Shown: positions 8,717 to 18,057 of the stretch, piece after piece
Position numbering within the stretch: the first letter of the stretch is position 1
Layout: each line of letters begins with the position of its first letter
Source of the DNA: Bacteriovorax sp037444575
GTDB lineage: Bacteria > Bdellovibrionota > Bacteriovoracia > Bacteriovoracales > Bacteriovoracaceae
Length of the DNA stretch: 64,000 nucleotides
Direction of reading: 5' to 3'
NCBI GenBank assembly: GCA_037444575.1
Contig: JBBIME010000004.1
Coordinates: 62,001 to 126,000, forward strand
Notes under the pieces: generated by a model
Told to the model about the DNA's origin: nothing
What the model saw: the letters and a program-made list of their open reading frames with translations, nothing else
The model's database searches: none
Translations under genes and position numbers: made by a program

Positions 8717-9370
8717 ATGGCAAAGAAATGCCTATTTTTTGGATGTAAAGATCCTGCGCCAGATAATACGAAGGATCTCATTCTCGATGCTGCTAGAAAA
8801 CACTTCAGCGATAAAGGTTATGAAGGTGCTTCTGTTAGAGATATTTGCGATCAAGCTGGCGCCAATGTCAGCGCCATAAAATATCACTTTGGTGGTAAAG
8901 AAGGGCTTTATCGTGAATGCTTTAAGATCTACGGAGAGAGTCGTTTAAATTCTGCCTCTCAAATATTAACCAAAGCAAATTCCATTGAAGAGTTAAAACT
9001 CAGACTCAAACTTTTTTGTGAAGATTTTATTAAAGAAAGTCTGGCAAACCCGCACACCACTAAGATGATTTTCAGAGAAATTGAAACTGAAAATCCTTTA
9101 ATCGCTGACATCTTTCAGGGAACTTTTTTAAAAGTTTACTCAACTCTTGTTGAAATGTTTGAAGACGCCAAAATGAAAAATCTTATTAGAAAAGATGTCG
9201 ATACAATCATTGCATCGTCGCTCTTTTTCCATGGATTGACTTCTTCTTTAAGACTTGATCACGTCGGAAAAAAGCATTTTAACAAATCACTACGCGATCC
9301 AAATTATGCAGAACTATTTATCAATAATATGATTTCCATCCTATTTGATGGATTAAGAATTCGGGAGTAA
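8717..9370 (+). CDS. TetR/AcrR-family transcriptional regulator, CecR-like C-terminal domain
   Basis: A 217-residue regulator. The TetR helix-turn-helix is at about residues 17-63 (LILDAARKHFSDKGYEGAS, then VRDICDQAGANVSAIKYHFG and GKEGLY). The C-terminal half resembles the ligand domain of the CecR/YbiH (DUF1956) group (MIFREIETENP). An N-terminal extension with two cysteines (KKCLFFGCKDP) is unusual. The start at 8717 is supported by AAGAAGGA. It is the first gene of an operon with a TolC-like protein (gap 6 bases) and an RND pump, so it is very probably their repressor, acting at the palindrome at 8640-8662 (inference). Confidence 0.88.
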   Translation: MAKKCLFFGCKDPAPDNTKDLILDAARKHFSDKGYEGASVRDICDQAGANVSAIKYHFGGKEGLYRECFKIYGESRLNSASQILTKANSIEELKLRLKLFCEDFIKESLANPHTTKMIFREIETENPLIADIFQGTFLKVYSTLVEMFEDAKMKNLIRKDVDTIIASSLFFHGLTSSLRLDHVGKKHFNKSLRDPNYAELFINNMISILFDGLRIRE

Positions 9371-9376
9371 CTTTTT

Positions 9377-10804
9377 ATGAAACTCGCACAAAAGAGTGCA
9401 TTGCTAAGCCTAATGGTTACAGTACCATCGCTTGGCTTTGGAGTTGAGCTTAGTCTCAGTGACTACTTAAAACAGGTCGAAGAAAAAAATCAATCAGTGG
9501 TTGCTAGTAAACTATCCGTTGAAGGTGCTGATCTGAAGGCCAATGAAGGAAAACTTATCTTTAGGCCAAATGTGTTTGCTCAAACTCAAACCACTTTGGA
9601 CAAAAAGCCAACGGCCAACCAAAGTGCTCAGGGAAATCGCACTGATTACACTTTTTTTACAGCAGGTTTAACACAACAATTCGCAACGGGTCTTCAAGGA
9701 AAGGTTGGCTATAATCTTTCACACACTCAAATTTATAATGCCAGCCCAATTTTTCTTCCAGTAAGTGATTTCCATGATGGAGCAGCAACTCTTGAACTCT
9801 CTCAATCTCTTTGGAGAAACTTCTGGGGAAAAGAGACTAGATCACAAGAAACGATTATTACTGCTCAAGCAAAAGCTTCAAAATATTCAGAAAATTATAA
9901 AATGGAGTTAACACTCGCTCAGGCGGAGTCTCTCTACTGGTCACTTTCTCAAATTAGAAAAGTTGTTCAGGTTCAAAAAGAAAGCTTAGAAAGAGCACAA
10001 AAAATTAGAGCATGGAATGACAGAAGATTTAAAACAGGCCTTGCTGAAAGTTCAGATTTTTTACAATCTGATGCTAACTACAAAGCACGTGAATATGAAC
10101 TTAAAAGTGCTCTTCAAGAATTAAAAAATCTTGCAAGAGCTGTGAATTCTTTTCGAGGAATTGATAGCGATGTTTTTGAGGAACAACTTGAACCTGTTGA
10201 TTCTAACAAGCTTAAAAACCTCACAATGCCAGCAAAAGCTGAACTGCGAGACGATACAAAGGCGGCGCTAGAGCTTCAAAAAATTGCAAAGGCAACAGCT
10301 GATCTTTCAATGGAAAAAAATAAACCGACCTTTGAAGTTTACGGTGCATACGCTGTTAACGGAAGAAATTCCAGCACAAGTGGAGCCTTGAATAGATCTT
10401 TCACAACTGATCACGATACAAGAACAATTGGAGTGCGTTTTGTTTCTCCTTTAGATTTTGGGACAACAAGTGATGATATTAGAGGATATAAAAAGGATCA
10501 GATGGCAGCTGAACAAAATTATCAGCGCAAACTTTTTGAACAGGAACAACAATGGAATGATTTAACTTCAAGATTTGAAGATGCCAAAATCAAATTAGCT
10601 CTCGCTGAAAAAATTGAAGAGGCTCAAAAAATAAAAGCAAGCAATGAAAGGGATCGCTTAGCACGCGGACGAACTGTAACTTTCCAGGTATTAAACTTCG
10701 AACAAGACTACGCACAATCGGAACTAGCAAAAATTCAAAACCAAACGAATATTTTAAACATTTATTCACAACTAAAAATCTATAGTGCTGGAGGTAACAA
10801 ATGA
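9377..10804 (+). CDS. TolC-family outer membrane efflux protein
   Basis: A 475-residue protein with a signal peptide (LLSLMVTVPSLGFG) and the long alternating helical and barrel pattern of outer membrane efflux proteins. Two repeats are visible, around residues 27-260 (SLSDYLKQVEEKNQSVVASK opening the first helix pair; NDRRFKTGLAESSDFLQSDA) and 290-475 (RDRLARGRTVTFQVLNFEQDY). TolC-type proteins form the outer membrane tunnel for RND pumps. It lies between the TetR gene and the RND gene, overlapping the latter by ATGA, so the proteins are surely made together. Confidence 0.88.
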   Translation: MKLAQKSALLSLMVTVPSLGFGVELSLSDYLKQVEEKNQSVVASKLSVEGADLKANEGKLIFRPNVFAQTQTTLDKKPTANQSAQGNRTDYTFFTAGLTQQFATGLQGKVGYNLSHTQIYNASPIFLPVSDFHDGAATLELSQSLWRNFWGKETRSQETIITAQAKASKYSENYKMELTLAQAESLYWSLSQIRKVVQVQKESLERAQKIRAWNDRRFKTGLAESSDFLQSDANYKAREYELKSALQELKNLARAVNSFRGIDSDVFEEQLEPVDSNKLKNLTMPAKAELRDDTKAALELQKIAKATADLSMEKNKPTFEVYGAYAVNGRNSSTSGALNRSFTTDHDTRTIGVRFVSPLDFGTTSDDIRGYKKDQMAAEQNYQRKLFEQEQQWNDLTSRFEDAKIKLALAEKIEEAQKIKASNERDRLARGRTVTFQVLNFEQDYAQSELAKIQNQTNILNIYSQLKIYSAGGNK

Positions 10805-13800
10805 ATTTGGCAAACTTATCTATCAAGCGGCCAGTCTTCATTACCTGTGTGGTAACTGTCATTTTGGTTGTTGGATGGCTTTCTCTTAAAAAATTACCTG
10901 TCGATTTATTTCCGAACGTAACCTTTCCAATTGTTACTGTCACAACCGTTTATCCTGGGGCAGGACCTCAGGAGGTTGAAACACTCGTGTCTAAAGTCTA
11001 TGAAGAGGAGCTATCAAATCTTCCAGGTCTAAAAAAACTTTCTTCAATGAACTTAGAAAATGTTTCGGTCATCATCGCCGAATTTAATTTGAGTACCGAC
11101 ATTAAATATGCCGAACAACAAATTAGAGATAAGGTTTCTGCTTCTAGAAAAAAACTTCCATCAGATATTGAAGAGCCGGTTATTAGAAAAATCGATCCGG
11201 CCGATCAGCCGATTGTCACGATTGCAGTTGAATCTGACCTTCCAGATGGAGAACTCTATCAAATTGTTGATAAAAAAATTAAACCCCAATTTGAACAAGT
11301 CAACCAAGTCGGCTTAGTTGAGATTATCGGGGGAAGAAAAAGAGAAATTAAAGTCGAGCTTGATAGAAATAAATTAAAGTCCAGGGAAATTTCTGCTAAC
11401 CAAGTTGTTGGCCGTCTGCAAATTTCAGGACAAAATATTCCAGCTGGAAAAGTCTCTGGAGCTAGCTTGGACGCTACTTTTAGAACTCTTGGTGAATATA
11501 AAACGATTAAGGAAATTGAATCAACTATCATTAACTTCATTGGAAATGATATTCCAGTGACAGTTAAAGATATTGGAGCCGTTAAAGACTCATTAGAAGA
11601 AAGAAAGGGATATGGATATTTCAATGGAAAAAAGGCCCTTTTACTTTCTATCTATAAACAGTCTGGATCTAATACTATTGGAGTTGCTGAAGCGATAAAA
11701 AAGAAAGCACTTAAAATAAATGAGTCACTTAAAGCAGGAAAAAGTAATATCAACTTGGCAGTTGTTCGAGATGGATCAAAAATGATTAAAGCCAACGTTG
11801 ATGACGTTAATGAGACGATCATAATTGGTATCATACTTACCATCATCGTTGTTTACTTCTTCTTGGGTTCTGGTAGATCAACTATCATCACAGGTCTTGC
11901 TCTTCCAAACTCGCTCTTAGGATCATTTATTCTCCTGGCGGCAGCAGGATTTACTGTAAACATCATGACCTTGCTTGCCCTCTCTTTGGCCGTTGGTCTT
12001 TTAATTGATGATGCTATCGTTGTTCGAGAAAATATTTTCCGTCACATTGAAATGGGAGAAACTCCGGTCAATGCAGCAATCAAAGGAACCAATGAAGTTA
12101 CTCTCGCAGTTGTGGCCACAACTCTTACAGTTATTGCGGTATTTGGTCCAATTGCCTTCCTGGAAGGTGTAGTCGGACAATTCTTCAAAGAGTTCGGACT
12201 CACAGTTTGTTTTGCTCTGGCCATTTCACTTTTTGATGCTCTTACTATGGCACCAATGCTTTCAGCCTATTTCGCTGGAAAAATCGAGCATCACGAACCA
12301 GGAAAAGAGAAAAAGCGAGTTGGTATTTATGATCACACTCTTGGATTAATGCTAGAAAAATTTAATAAGTTCCAAGACTGGTTAGAAGATTTATATGTAA
12401 GCACTTTAAAATTTACCATGAAGAAACCAATTCTCATCCTAGGAATTGCACTCTTTGTTTTCTTGGCAAGCTTTGTTGCTTTAAAAACTGTTCCTAAAAC
12501 ATTTATTTCCGCTCAAGACACGGGCGAATTTATGGTTTCTATCGATTTAAAACCTGGAACCAGCTTAGATGGAATGAACACTGTCGCGCGTGAAATTGAT
12601 GACCTTATTCGAAAAAATAAAGAAGTGGCCTATACTGTATTAACTGTCGGGGACAAAAATGGTCAGCCTGAAAAGGCCAATATCTTTGTTACTCTTGTTC
12701 CGGCTAAACTTCGACAAGGAATTAACACTTCTCAATTTAAAGAACTAGCAAGACAACAATTGAAGCCTTTTGCTTACGCTAATCCTGCCGTTAAAGACAT
12801 CGATAACGTAGGTGGAGGACAGAGACCATTTAACATCAACATTGTTGGTGATGACATGAAAGAAATCCAAAAATACGCAGGTCTTCTTTTTGAAAAAATT
12901 AAACATCACCCAGCACTCAAAGATGTCGACACTTCTGATCGTCCCGGTAAACCTGAATTCCAAGTTGTCCCTGATAGATCAAGAGCAGAAAAGCTTGGGG
13001 TTTCAACAACTCTTATGGGAAGCGAACTTAGAACAATGATTGAAGGATCAAAAGCTGCTGTCTTTAGAGAAAGTGGTGAAGAATATGACATTCGTGTTCG
13101 TTTACAAGAAGATCAACGCGATCTTAAAAAATATTATGGTGTTACTTATGTTCCAAACATCAACAACTCACTTATTAAATTAAGTAGTATGACTTCACCT
13201 GTAGAAACAACAGGTCCAGCAAATATCAATCGCCAAGACCGTGGTCGCTACATTCAGATTTCTGCTGACATTGCACCAAAAGGGCCTGGTATGGGTGGAG
13301 CTATTGCTGACATTAATCGCATTATGAAAGATGAAATTAAACTTCCGAGCAATATGCGCTATCAATTTGTCGGACAGGCAGAAAATTTCCAAGAACTCAT
13401 AGCTAACATGATGGTTGCAGCAGGACTTGGGATTATGTTCATCTATTTTGTTTTAGCCTCTCTTTATGAATCATTTGTCACACCATTTACAATCATGCTG
13501 GTTCTTCCTCTGGCAATCTGTGGAGCGTTCTATGCATTGGCCATCACTCATGCATCTCTTGATCTCTTCTCTATGATTGGTTGTATTATGCTTCTTGGGG
13601 TTGCGACTAAAAACTCAATTCTACTTGTGGACTATGCTAACCAACAAGTGCAACAAGGCATGAGTCTCTACGATGCGATCATCGCTTCTGGGAGATCAAG
13701 ATTACGCCCTATTCTTATGACTTCATTTGCTCTAATCGCCGGTATGATTCCACTCGCAATTGGACTCAACGAAGCTTCAAAGCAAAGAACATCAATGGGA

Positions 13801-13932
13801 ATCGCGGTTATTGGGGGACTTATTTCTTCGACTCTTCTAACTCTAGTGGTAGTTCCAGCTGCTTACTCTTATATTGAAAGATTTAGAGTTTGGTCTGGAT
13901 CAATCTTGAAGAAAATTTTTGTTGCTGAATAA
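10801..13932 (+). CDS. Efflux RND transporter permease subunit (AcrB/MdtB-like)
   Basis: A 1043-residue inner membrane pump, full length for the family. It starts NLSIKRPVFITCVVTVI and LPVDLFPNVTFPIVTV, has a first membrane block around residues 335-480 with the proton-relay aspartates in GLLIDDAIVVREN, and a second block around 860-1030 (TKNSILLVDYANQ, RPILMTSFALIAG). RND pumps expel drugs, detergents or lipophilic compounds using the proton gradient. The gene overlaps the TolC-like gene by 4 bases. No membrane fusion protein is encoded anywhere in the operon, which is unusual for a pump of this type. Substrate unknown. Confidence 0.9.
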   Translation: MNLANLSIKRPVFITCVVTVILVVGWLSLKKLPVDLFPNVTFPIVTVTTVYPGAGPQEVETLVSKVYEEELSNLPGLKKLSSMNLENVSVIIAEFNLSTDIKYAEQQIRDKVSASRKKLPSDIEEPVIRKIDPADQPIVTIAVESDLPDGELYQIVDKKIKPQFEQVNQVGLVEIIGGRKREIKVELDRNKLKSREISANQVVGRLQISGQNIPAGKVSGASLDATFRTLGEYKTIKEIESTIINFIGNDIPVTVKDIGAVKDSLEERKGYGYFNGKKALLLSIYKQSGSNTIGVAEAIKKKALKINESLKAGKSNINLAVVRDGSKMIKANVDDVNETIIIGIILTIIVVYFFLGSGRSTIITGLALPNSLLGSFILLAAAGFTVNIMTLLALSLAVGLLIDDAIVVRENIFRHIEMGETPVNAAIKGTNEVTLAVVATTLTVIAVFGPIAFLEGVVGQFFKEFGLTVCFALAISLFDALTMAPMLSAYFAGKIEHHEPGKEKKRVGIYDHTLGLMLEKFNKFQDWLEDLYVSTLKFTMKKPILILGIALFVFLASFVALKTVPKTFISAQDTGEFMVSIDLKPGTSLDGMNTVAREIDDLIRKNKEVAYTVLTVGDKNGQPEKANIFVTLVPAKLRQGINTSQFKELARQQLKPFAYANPAVKDIDNVGGGQRPFNINIVGDDMKEIQKYAGLLFEKIKHHPALKDVDTSDRPGKPEFQVVPDRSRAEKLGVSTTLMGSELRTMIEGSKAAVFRESGEEYDIRVRLQEDQRDLKKYYGVTYVPNINNSLIKLSSMTSPVETTGPANINRQDRGRYIQISADIAPKGPGMGGAIADINRIMKDEIKLPSNMRYQFVGQAENFQELIANMMVAAGLGIMFIYFVLASLYESFVTPFTIMLVLPLAICGAFYALAITHASLDLFSMIGCIMLLGVATKNSILLVDYANQQVQQGMSLYDAIIASGRSRLRPILMTSFALIAGMIPLAIGLNEASKQRTSMGIAVIGGLISSTLLTLVVVPAAYSYIERFRVWSGSILKKIFVAE

Positions 13933-13944
13933 AATTTTATAATT

Positions 13945-13974
13945 GTCCCTCCCCATTCAGGGAGGGACTTTTTT
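13945..13974 (+). terminator. Rho-independent terminator after the RND efflux operon
   Basis: A 9-bp GC-rich perfect stem (GTCCCTCCC at 13945-13953 and GGGAGGGAC at 13960-13968, loop of 6) is followed by a run of six T. It closes the efflux operon. The converging aminotransferase gene stops at 13973; A/T-rich sequence on the left side may let the hairpin work in both directions. Confidence 0.9.
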
Positions 13975-15112
13975 ATTTTTTCAAATTATTTAACGCCGCC
14001 AACAACGTCTCATCTTTTTTAGCAAAACAAAAACGGATCATACGAGAGCCTTCATCAGACTTCATGTAAAATGCAGAGGTTGGAATAGTTGCAACTTTTT
14101 TTTCTTTGATAAGTTTTTGGCAGTAATCAATATCATTTTCACCTTCAGGAATTATTGCCATCGCAAAATAAGTTCCCTCCGGGTTTAAGACATTAAAACC
14201 GGCATCTTTTAAACCCGAAACAAGTAAATTTCTTTTCGCGAGATATTCTCTCTTAAATTCCATTAGGTATTCATCCATATTGCTTAAGGCTTGGGCCATG
14301 GCAACTTGTAATGGGTGGGACACACAAAAGGTCGTAAACTGATGAACGTTATGAATTGCTTTAATAAGATCGCTGCTTCCTGCGGCCCAACCAATTTTCC
14401 AACCAGTAAGACCAAAGGTTTTTCCCGTAGAGGAAATAGTAATAGTGCGCTCTTTAAGAGTTTCATAACTTGCAGTGGGCACATGAATATTTTCAAAAGT
14501 TAAAAATTCATAAACTTCGTCTGAAATCAAATAAAAATCATGAATATTGGCCAGCTCACCAATGGCATTGATTTCGGCCTTCGAAAAAATTTTTCCTGTT
14601 GGATTGTGAGGATTATTGATAATCACTAATTTGGTCTTATCATTAACGGCGGCTTTTAATTCATTGAGATCAAAAGTAAAATTAGGCGCCTTCAAAGTCA
14701 CTGGAACAACCTTGGCCCCTGCTAATTGCAAAGAAGCTAAATAAGAATCATAAAATGGCTCAAACACCACAACTTCATCACCGGGATTTACCAGGGCCGT
14801 AATCGCGCAGTAGATCGCCTCAGTCGCCCCATTAGTAACAACAATTTCATTTAAAGGATTGAAATCAAGATTGTAAAAGCGCTTATAGTTCGCGGAAATA
14901 GCTTCTCTTAAGGGAAGAATACCCATTGAAGGTGCGTATTGGTTTTTTGCATCTTTAGCGGCTTTCGCAGCTAAGTCAATCACCCAGGAAGGGCCGTCAA
15001 AGTCAGGAAAACCTTGAGAGAGGTTTATGGCCTGATTTTCCAGAGCAAGCTTAGTCATCGTTGAAAAGATCGACTCTTTAAACTCAGTCACTGTTAAGTT
15101 TAGTGGCTTCAT
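13973..15112 (-). CDS. mtnE: PLP-dependent class I aminotransferase, YbdL-like methionine aminotransferase
   Basis: The protein closely resembles E. coli YbdL (methionine aminotransferase): INLSQGFPDFDGP, NQYAPSMGILPLREAI, NNPHNPTGKIF, SDEVYEF, and the PLP lysine in SSTGKTFGLTGWKIG. I start it at 15112 (MKPLNLTVTEF, 379 residues) because AGGAAAA precedes that ATG. A longer frame from 15172 would add 20 unconserved residues. It is divergent from mtnB-mtnD-mtnC. In methionine salvage the last step is transamination of 4-methylthio-2-oxobutyrate to methionine, so this is the likely MtnE activity. The enzyme type is clear; the mtnE role rests on homology plus context. Confidence 0.87.
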   Translation of the reverse strand: MKPLNLTVTEFKESIFSTMTKLALENQAINLSQGFPDFDGPSWVIDLAAKAAKDAKNQYAPSMGILPLREAISANYKRFYNLDFNPLNEIVVTNGATEAIYCAITALVNPGDEVVVFEPFYDSYLASLQLAGAKVVPVTLKAPNFTFDLNELKAAVNDKTKLVIINNPHNPTGKIFSKAEINAIGELANIHDFYLISDEVYEFLTFENIHVPTASYETLKERTITISSTGKTFGLTGWKIGWAAGSSDLIKAIHNVHQFTTFCVSHPLQVAMAQALSNMDEYLMEFKREYLAKRNLLVSGLKDAGFNVLNPEGTYFAMAIIPEGENDIDYCQKLIKEKKVATIPTSAFYMKSDEGSRMIRFCFAKKDETLLAALNNLKK

Positions 15113-15213
15113 AGGGATTTTCCTGGTTAATTTTACAAAGTACTTAGTAATACCCGTGGCCAAAAAAAGCAAGATTTACTATATAGGGTGAAAACTAAAC
15201 CTAAGGTAAATTT

Positions 15214-15861
15214 GTGTCGTTTATCATCAGTGCTCAAGATTATGAAGAGATGAAAAAACTCGCCTCGCTCGTGCGTGTGATGAATGCTCACGGACATAAC
15301 CCAGCGACAAGTGGTAACTACTCTATCCGCTCTAAAACCACTCCCGAGATTGCTCTCGTGTCTGAGTCTGGCATTGATAAGAGTAAATTTACGGAGGATA
15401 ACTTTCTTCCTCTTTTCTTTCAATCAAGACAGATGCTTCCTGATTACAAAAATACTGGTCGAAAATCTTCTGATGAGACTGATATCCATCTAACCATTTA
15501 TCAGATAACAAAGGCCAACTGTGTGTTACACAGCCATATCCTCGATTCACTTTTATTTGCTGATCTTTTTTATGGAAAACCTTTTGCGACAATTGAAGGA
15601 CTCGAACTCCTTAAAGGCTTTAAAGGAATCAAGACCCACGATCTAAAAATTAATATTCCTTGTTTTGAAAACACTCAGGACATCGCTCTTTTAGCGGAAC
15701 AGATAAAACCAGCGATACTCGCACAGAAAAATAACTACGGCCTGCTTCTTCGTGGACATGGAATTTATGTTTGGGGCGATACTGTTGAAGAAGCCAAAAG
15801 ACACCTGGAAGTTTTTGAATACATTTTTAAATATTATCTCAACTCACGCAGAGGTTATTAA
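15214..15861 (+). CDS. mtnB: Methylthioribulose-1-phosphate dehydratase
   Basis: A 215-residue class II aldolase-fold protein. SGNYSIR, the zinc-binding HSH in CVLHSHILDSLLFADL, and GHGIYVWGDTVEEAKRHLE match MtnB. It converts methylthioribulose-1-phosphate to the diketone intermediate of methionine salvage. The start is GTG at 15214 with CTAAGGT seven bases upstream. Its stop overlaps the mtnD start by one base (TAATG), and mtnC follows by an ATGA overlap, forming a tight mtnB-mtnD-mtnC operon. mtnA, mtnK and mtnN, needed earlier in the pathway, are not in the window. Confidence 0.92.
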   Translation: MSFIISAQDYEEMKKLASLVRVMNAHGHNPATSGNYSIRSKTTPEIALVSESGIDKSKFTEDNFLPLFFQSRQMLPDYKNTGRKSSDETDIHLTIYQITKANCVLHSHILDSLLFADLFYGKPFATIEGLELLKGFKGIKTHDLKINIPCFENTQDIALLAEQIKPAILAQKNNYGLLLRGHGIYVWGDTVEEAKRHLEVFEYIFKYYLNSRRGY

Positions 15862-16382
15862 TGGCAACTCTATTTATTGCTAATGACAATGTGACAGTCT
15901 CTGATTTTAACACTATTAAAAATTTACTTAATCAACATGGTGTTATGATCGCGAAGTGGGAAGCAAAAGTTCCTCTTCACAATAATTCAACTCAAGAAGA
16001 AATTCTTTCTGCTTATTCGCACGAGTTAAAACCTTTTATGGAAAAAAATGGATTTAAAGACGCTGACGTCATCAACGTTCATCCTGAAACTCCAAATCTT
16101 TCGGCAATCAGAGAAAAATTCATGAAAGAGCACACTCATAGTGAAGATGAGATCCGCTTCTTTGTCGATGGCACAGGAAAATTTTGGTTTAATCTAGATA
16201 ACGGACAAGTTCTTTGCCTGACTTGTGAAAAAGGAGATTTTATCTCCGTTCCAAAAAACTATCGCCACTGGTTTGATTTAGCACCAGAATATTTCGTAAA
16301 AGCGATTCGTATCTTTTCAAACATGGACGGCTGGACCCCTCACTACACTGGATCTAATGTCGATGCGAGATACAATCCATGA
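15861..16382 (+). CDS. mtnD: Acireductone dioxygenase (ARD)
   Basis: A 173-residue cupin. The metal site is visible as EHTHSEDEIRFFVDG (His-x-His and Glu) and a later His in NYRHWFDL. With Fe(II) ARD makes the methionine precursor 4-methylthio-2-oxobutyrate plus formate; with Ni(II) family members make methylthiopropionate, CO and formate. Sequence alone does not tell the metal. It is translationally coupled to mtnB (TAATG) and mtnC (ATGA). Confidence 0.93.
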   Translation: MATLFIANDNVTVSDFNTIKNLLNQHGVMIAKWEAKVPLHNNSTQEEILSAYSHELKPFMEKNGFKDADVINVHPETPNLSAIREKFMKEHTHSEDEIRFFVDGTGKFWFNLDNGQVLCLTCEKGDFISVPKNYRHWFDLAPEYFVKAIRIFSNMDGWTPHYTGSNVDARYNP

Positions 16383-17059
16383 AGTATATTTTAATGGATG
16401 TTGAAGGAACGACTACATCAATTAGCTTTGTTCATGATGTTTTATTTCCATATTCAATGGAAAGAATAAAAAATTACATTAATCAAAATTTCACGACTCA
16501 ATCTGTTCAAGAAGTATTACTTGAGACGCTTGAAACAGTTCAAGAAGAAGAAGGAAAAATCTTAAATCACCAAGGCCTTATTGATAAGCTCACCGAATGG
16601 ATCAAAATAGACAGAAAGCATCCTGCTCTAAAAAAACTTCAAGGCCTCATTTGGAAAGAAGGCTATGAATCTGGTGATCTAAAAGGACATGTCTATGAAG
16701 ATGTTCCAGCTGCCCTTAAAAGATGGAAAGAGACTGGATTAAATTTAGGTATCTATTCATCTGGATCAGTCCAAGCACAACGTGATCTTTTTGGTCATTC
16801 TCTTTTTGGCGATTTGAATTCTTATTTCTCCAACAATTTTGATACGTCTGTAGGACATAAAAGAGATGCGAAATCTTATCAGAATATTTTAGCAATCCTA
16901 AAGCTCAATGCTTCTGATGTTCTTTTTCTTTCTGATATAGCTGAAGAATTAGATGCCGCGAAGTCTGTTGGAATCAAAACGATACAACTTGTGCGACTTG
17001 GTGATCTTCCAGAATCATCACACAAGCAAGTTAGATCATTTGCAGAGATTGTACTTTAA
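16379..17059 (+). CDS. mtnC: Acireductone synthase (enolase-phosphatase E1)
   Basis: A 226-residue HAD-superfamily enzyme. The nucleophile motif DVEGTTTSISFVHDVLFPY at the N-terminus is diagnostic of E1 enolase-phosphatase. IYSSGSVQAQRDLFG and FLSDIAEELDAAKSVG (motifs II and IV) follow. It enolises and dephosphorylates the diketone product of MtnB to acireductone, the substrate of MtnD. The gene overlaps mtnD by ATGA and converges with the minus-strand operon, overlapping its last gene by 4 bases. No terminator is visible between them. Confidence 0.93.
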   Translation: MKYILMDVEGTTTSISFVHDVLFPYSMERIKNYINQNFTTQSVQEVLLETLETVQEEEGKILNHQGLIDKLTEWIKIDRKHPALKKLQGLIWKEGYESGDLKGHVYEDVPAALKRWKETGLNLGIYSSGSVQAQRDLFGHSLFGDLNSYFSNNFDTSVGHKRDAKSYQNILAILKLNASDVLFLSDIAEELDAAKSVGIKTIQLVRLGDLPESSHKQVRSFAEIVL

Positions 17060-18057
17060 AAACGCCACCAAAAATCTAGATTGAGAAGATAACCTTGTTT
17101 TCCCAAACGAAACTCTGAGAAATCATTAGACGAGACCCCAAACATTGTATTGAAATCTTTTTCAATAACATAATATCCAACATTGCCACCAATGCGTTTT
17201 TTGTTAACGTCAACTTTAGGACCAAAGATCAACTGATTCCAATTAGAAAAAAGATATCCATAAGAAAGTTGAAGCTCAAGATTTATGTCTCTTTGATATT
17301 CTTCATTGTTATTGAGAGATTGATCCTCTGGTTTTCTAGTGAATAGTTTAAATTTTGCATAGGATTTAAAATTAGAATTTGAAGTCGTATCAAAATATCC
17401 AGTAAACTGATAGGAACTTTTTTTAGAAGAAGTGGATGGATAATATTGAAACCCATTTTCTATCGACAATTCAAAATCATCGTTATCCAACAATTTATTT
17501 TTTATTCCTAAATTAGCAACACCAAAAATTGTTGAAGCAAGATTTATATTGGCCTGGAATGTAGAGGTAATTCCATAAGAAAAAATAGAAGGCCCTAGCA
17601 AAAATTCTTTTCTGGATAAATTAGAAGCAGTCATCCCCTGAATAAGTCCAGCATAGACCAAGGGGCGATATTTGGCAGCGGCCTTATGCTCATCCTTGTA
17701 AGTTAAGTCATAGCGGGCAGGAATATCATTATCTATTTTAGTAAGATCTAATTTCTTTAAATAATTTTCCGGACGAATAATTCCATTTTTATTATGAGTT
17801 TCAATTGTAGCGATAAACAGATCAGAATTATCTGTAATAGAAATCACTCGAGCATATCCCAATATATTCTTAGTTTCATGTGAGTAGATTGCCAGAATGT
17901 CACCAGGCAAAAGAGAAACTTGCTTATCCAATCGCTGAATTTGAACACTTTGATCACTTACTATATCTGTTACGACAAACTCATGCTCATATGAAAAAAT
18001 TTTGCTCGAAAAAACGAAGAGCAAAATGAATAAAAAGAATCGAGTGAATAATTTCAT
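17056..18057 (-). CDS. Exported protein of unknown function, probable outer membrane beta-barrel
   Basis: I start this protein at 18057 (MKLFTRFFLFILLFVFS, 333 residues): that ATG overlaps the stop of the upstream gene as TAATG and opens a good signal peptide. A longer frame starts at 18081. Residues 25-115 look like a small beta domain (QSVQIQRLDKQVSLLPGDIL). The rest shows alternating hydrophobic/polar strands ending in an aromatic residue (FWWRF), the usual mark of an outer membrane barrel. It is the last gene of the eleven-gene phosphonate operon. Whether it helps to place phosphonolipids in the outer membrane is only a guess. Confidence 0.68.
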   Translation of the reverse strand: MKLFTRFFLFILLFVFSSKIFSYEHEFVVTDIVSDQSVQIQRLDKQVSLLPGDILAIYSHETKNILGYARVISITDNSDLFIATIETHNKNGIIRPENYLKKLDLTKIDNDIPARYDLTYKDEHKAAAKYRPLVYAGLIQGMTASNLSRKEFLLGPSIFSYGITSTFQANINLASTIFGVANLGIKNKLLDNDDFELSIENGFQYYPSTSSKKSSYQFTGYFDTTSNSNFKSYAKFKLFTRKPEDQSLNNNEEYQRDINLELQLSYGYLFSNWNQLIFGPKVDVNKKRIGGNVGYYVIEKDFNTMFGVSSNDFSEFRLGKQGYLLNLDFWWRF

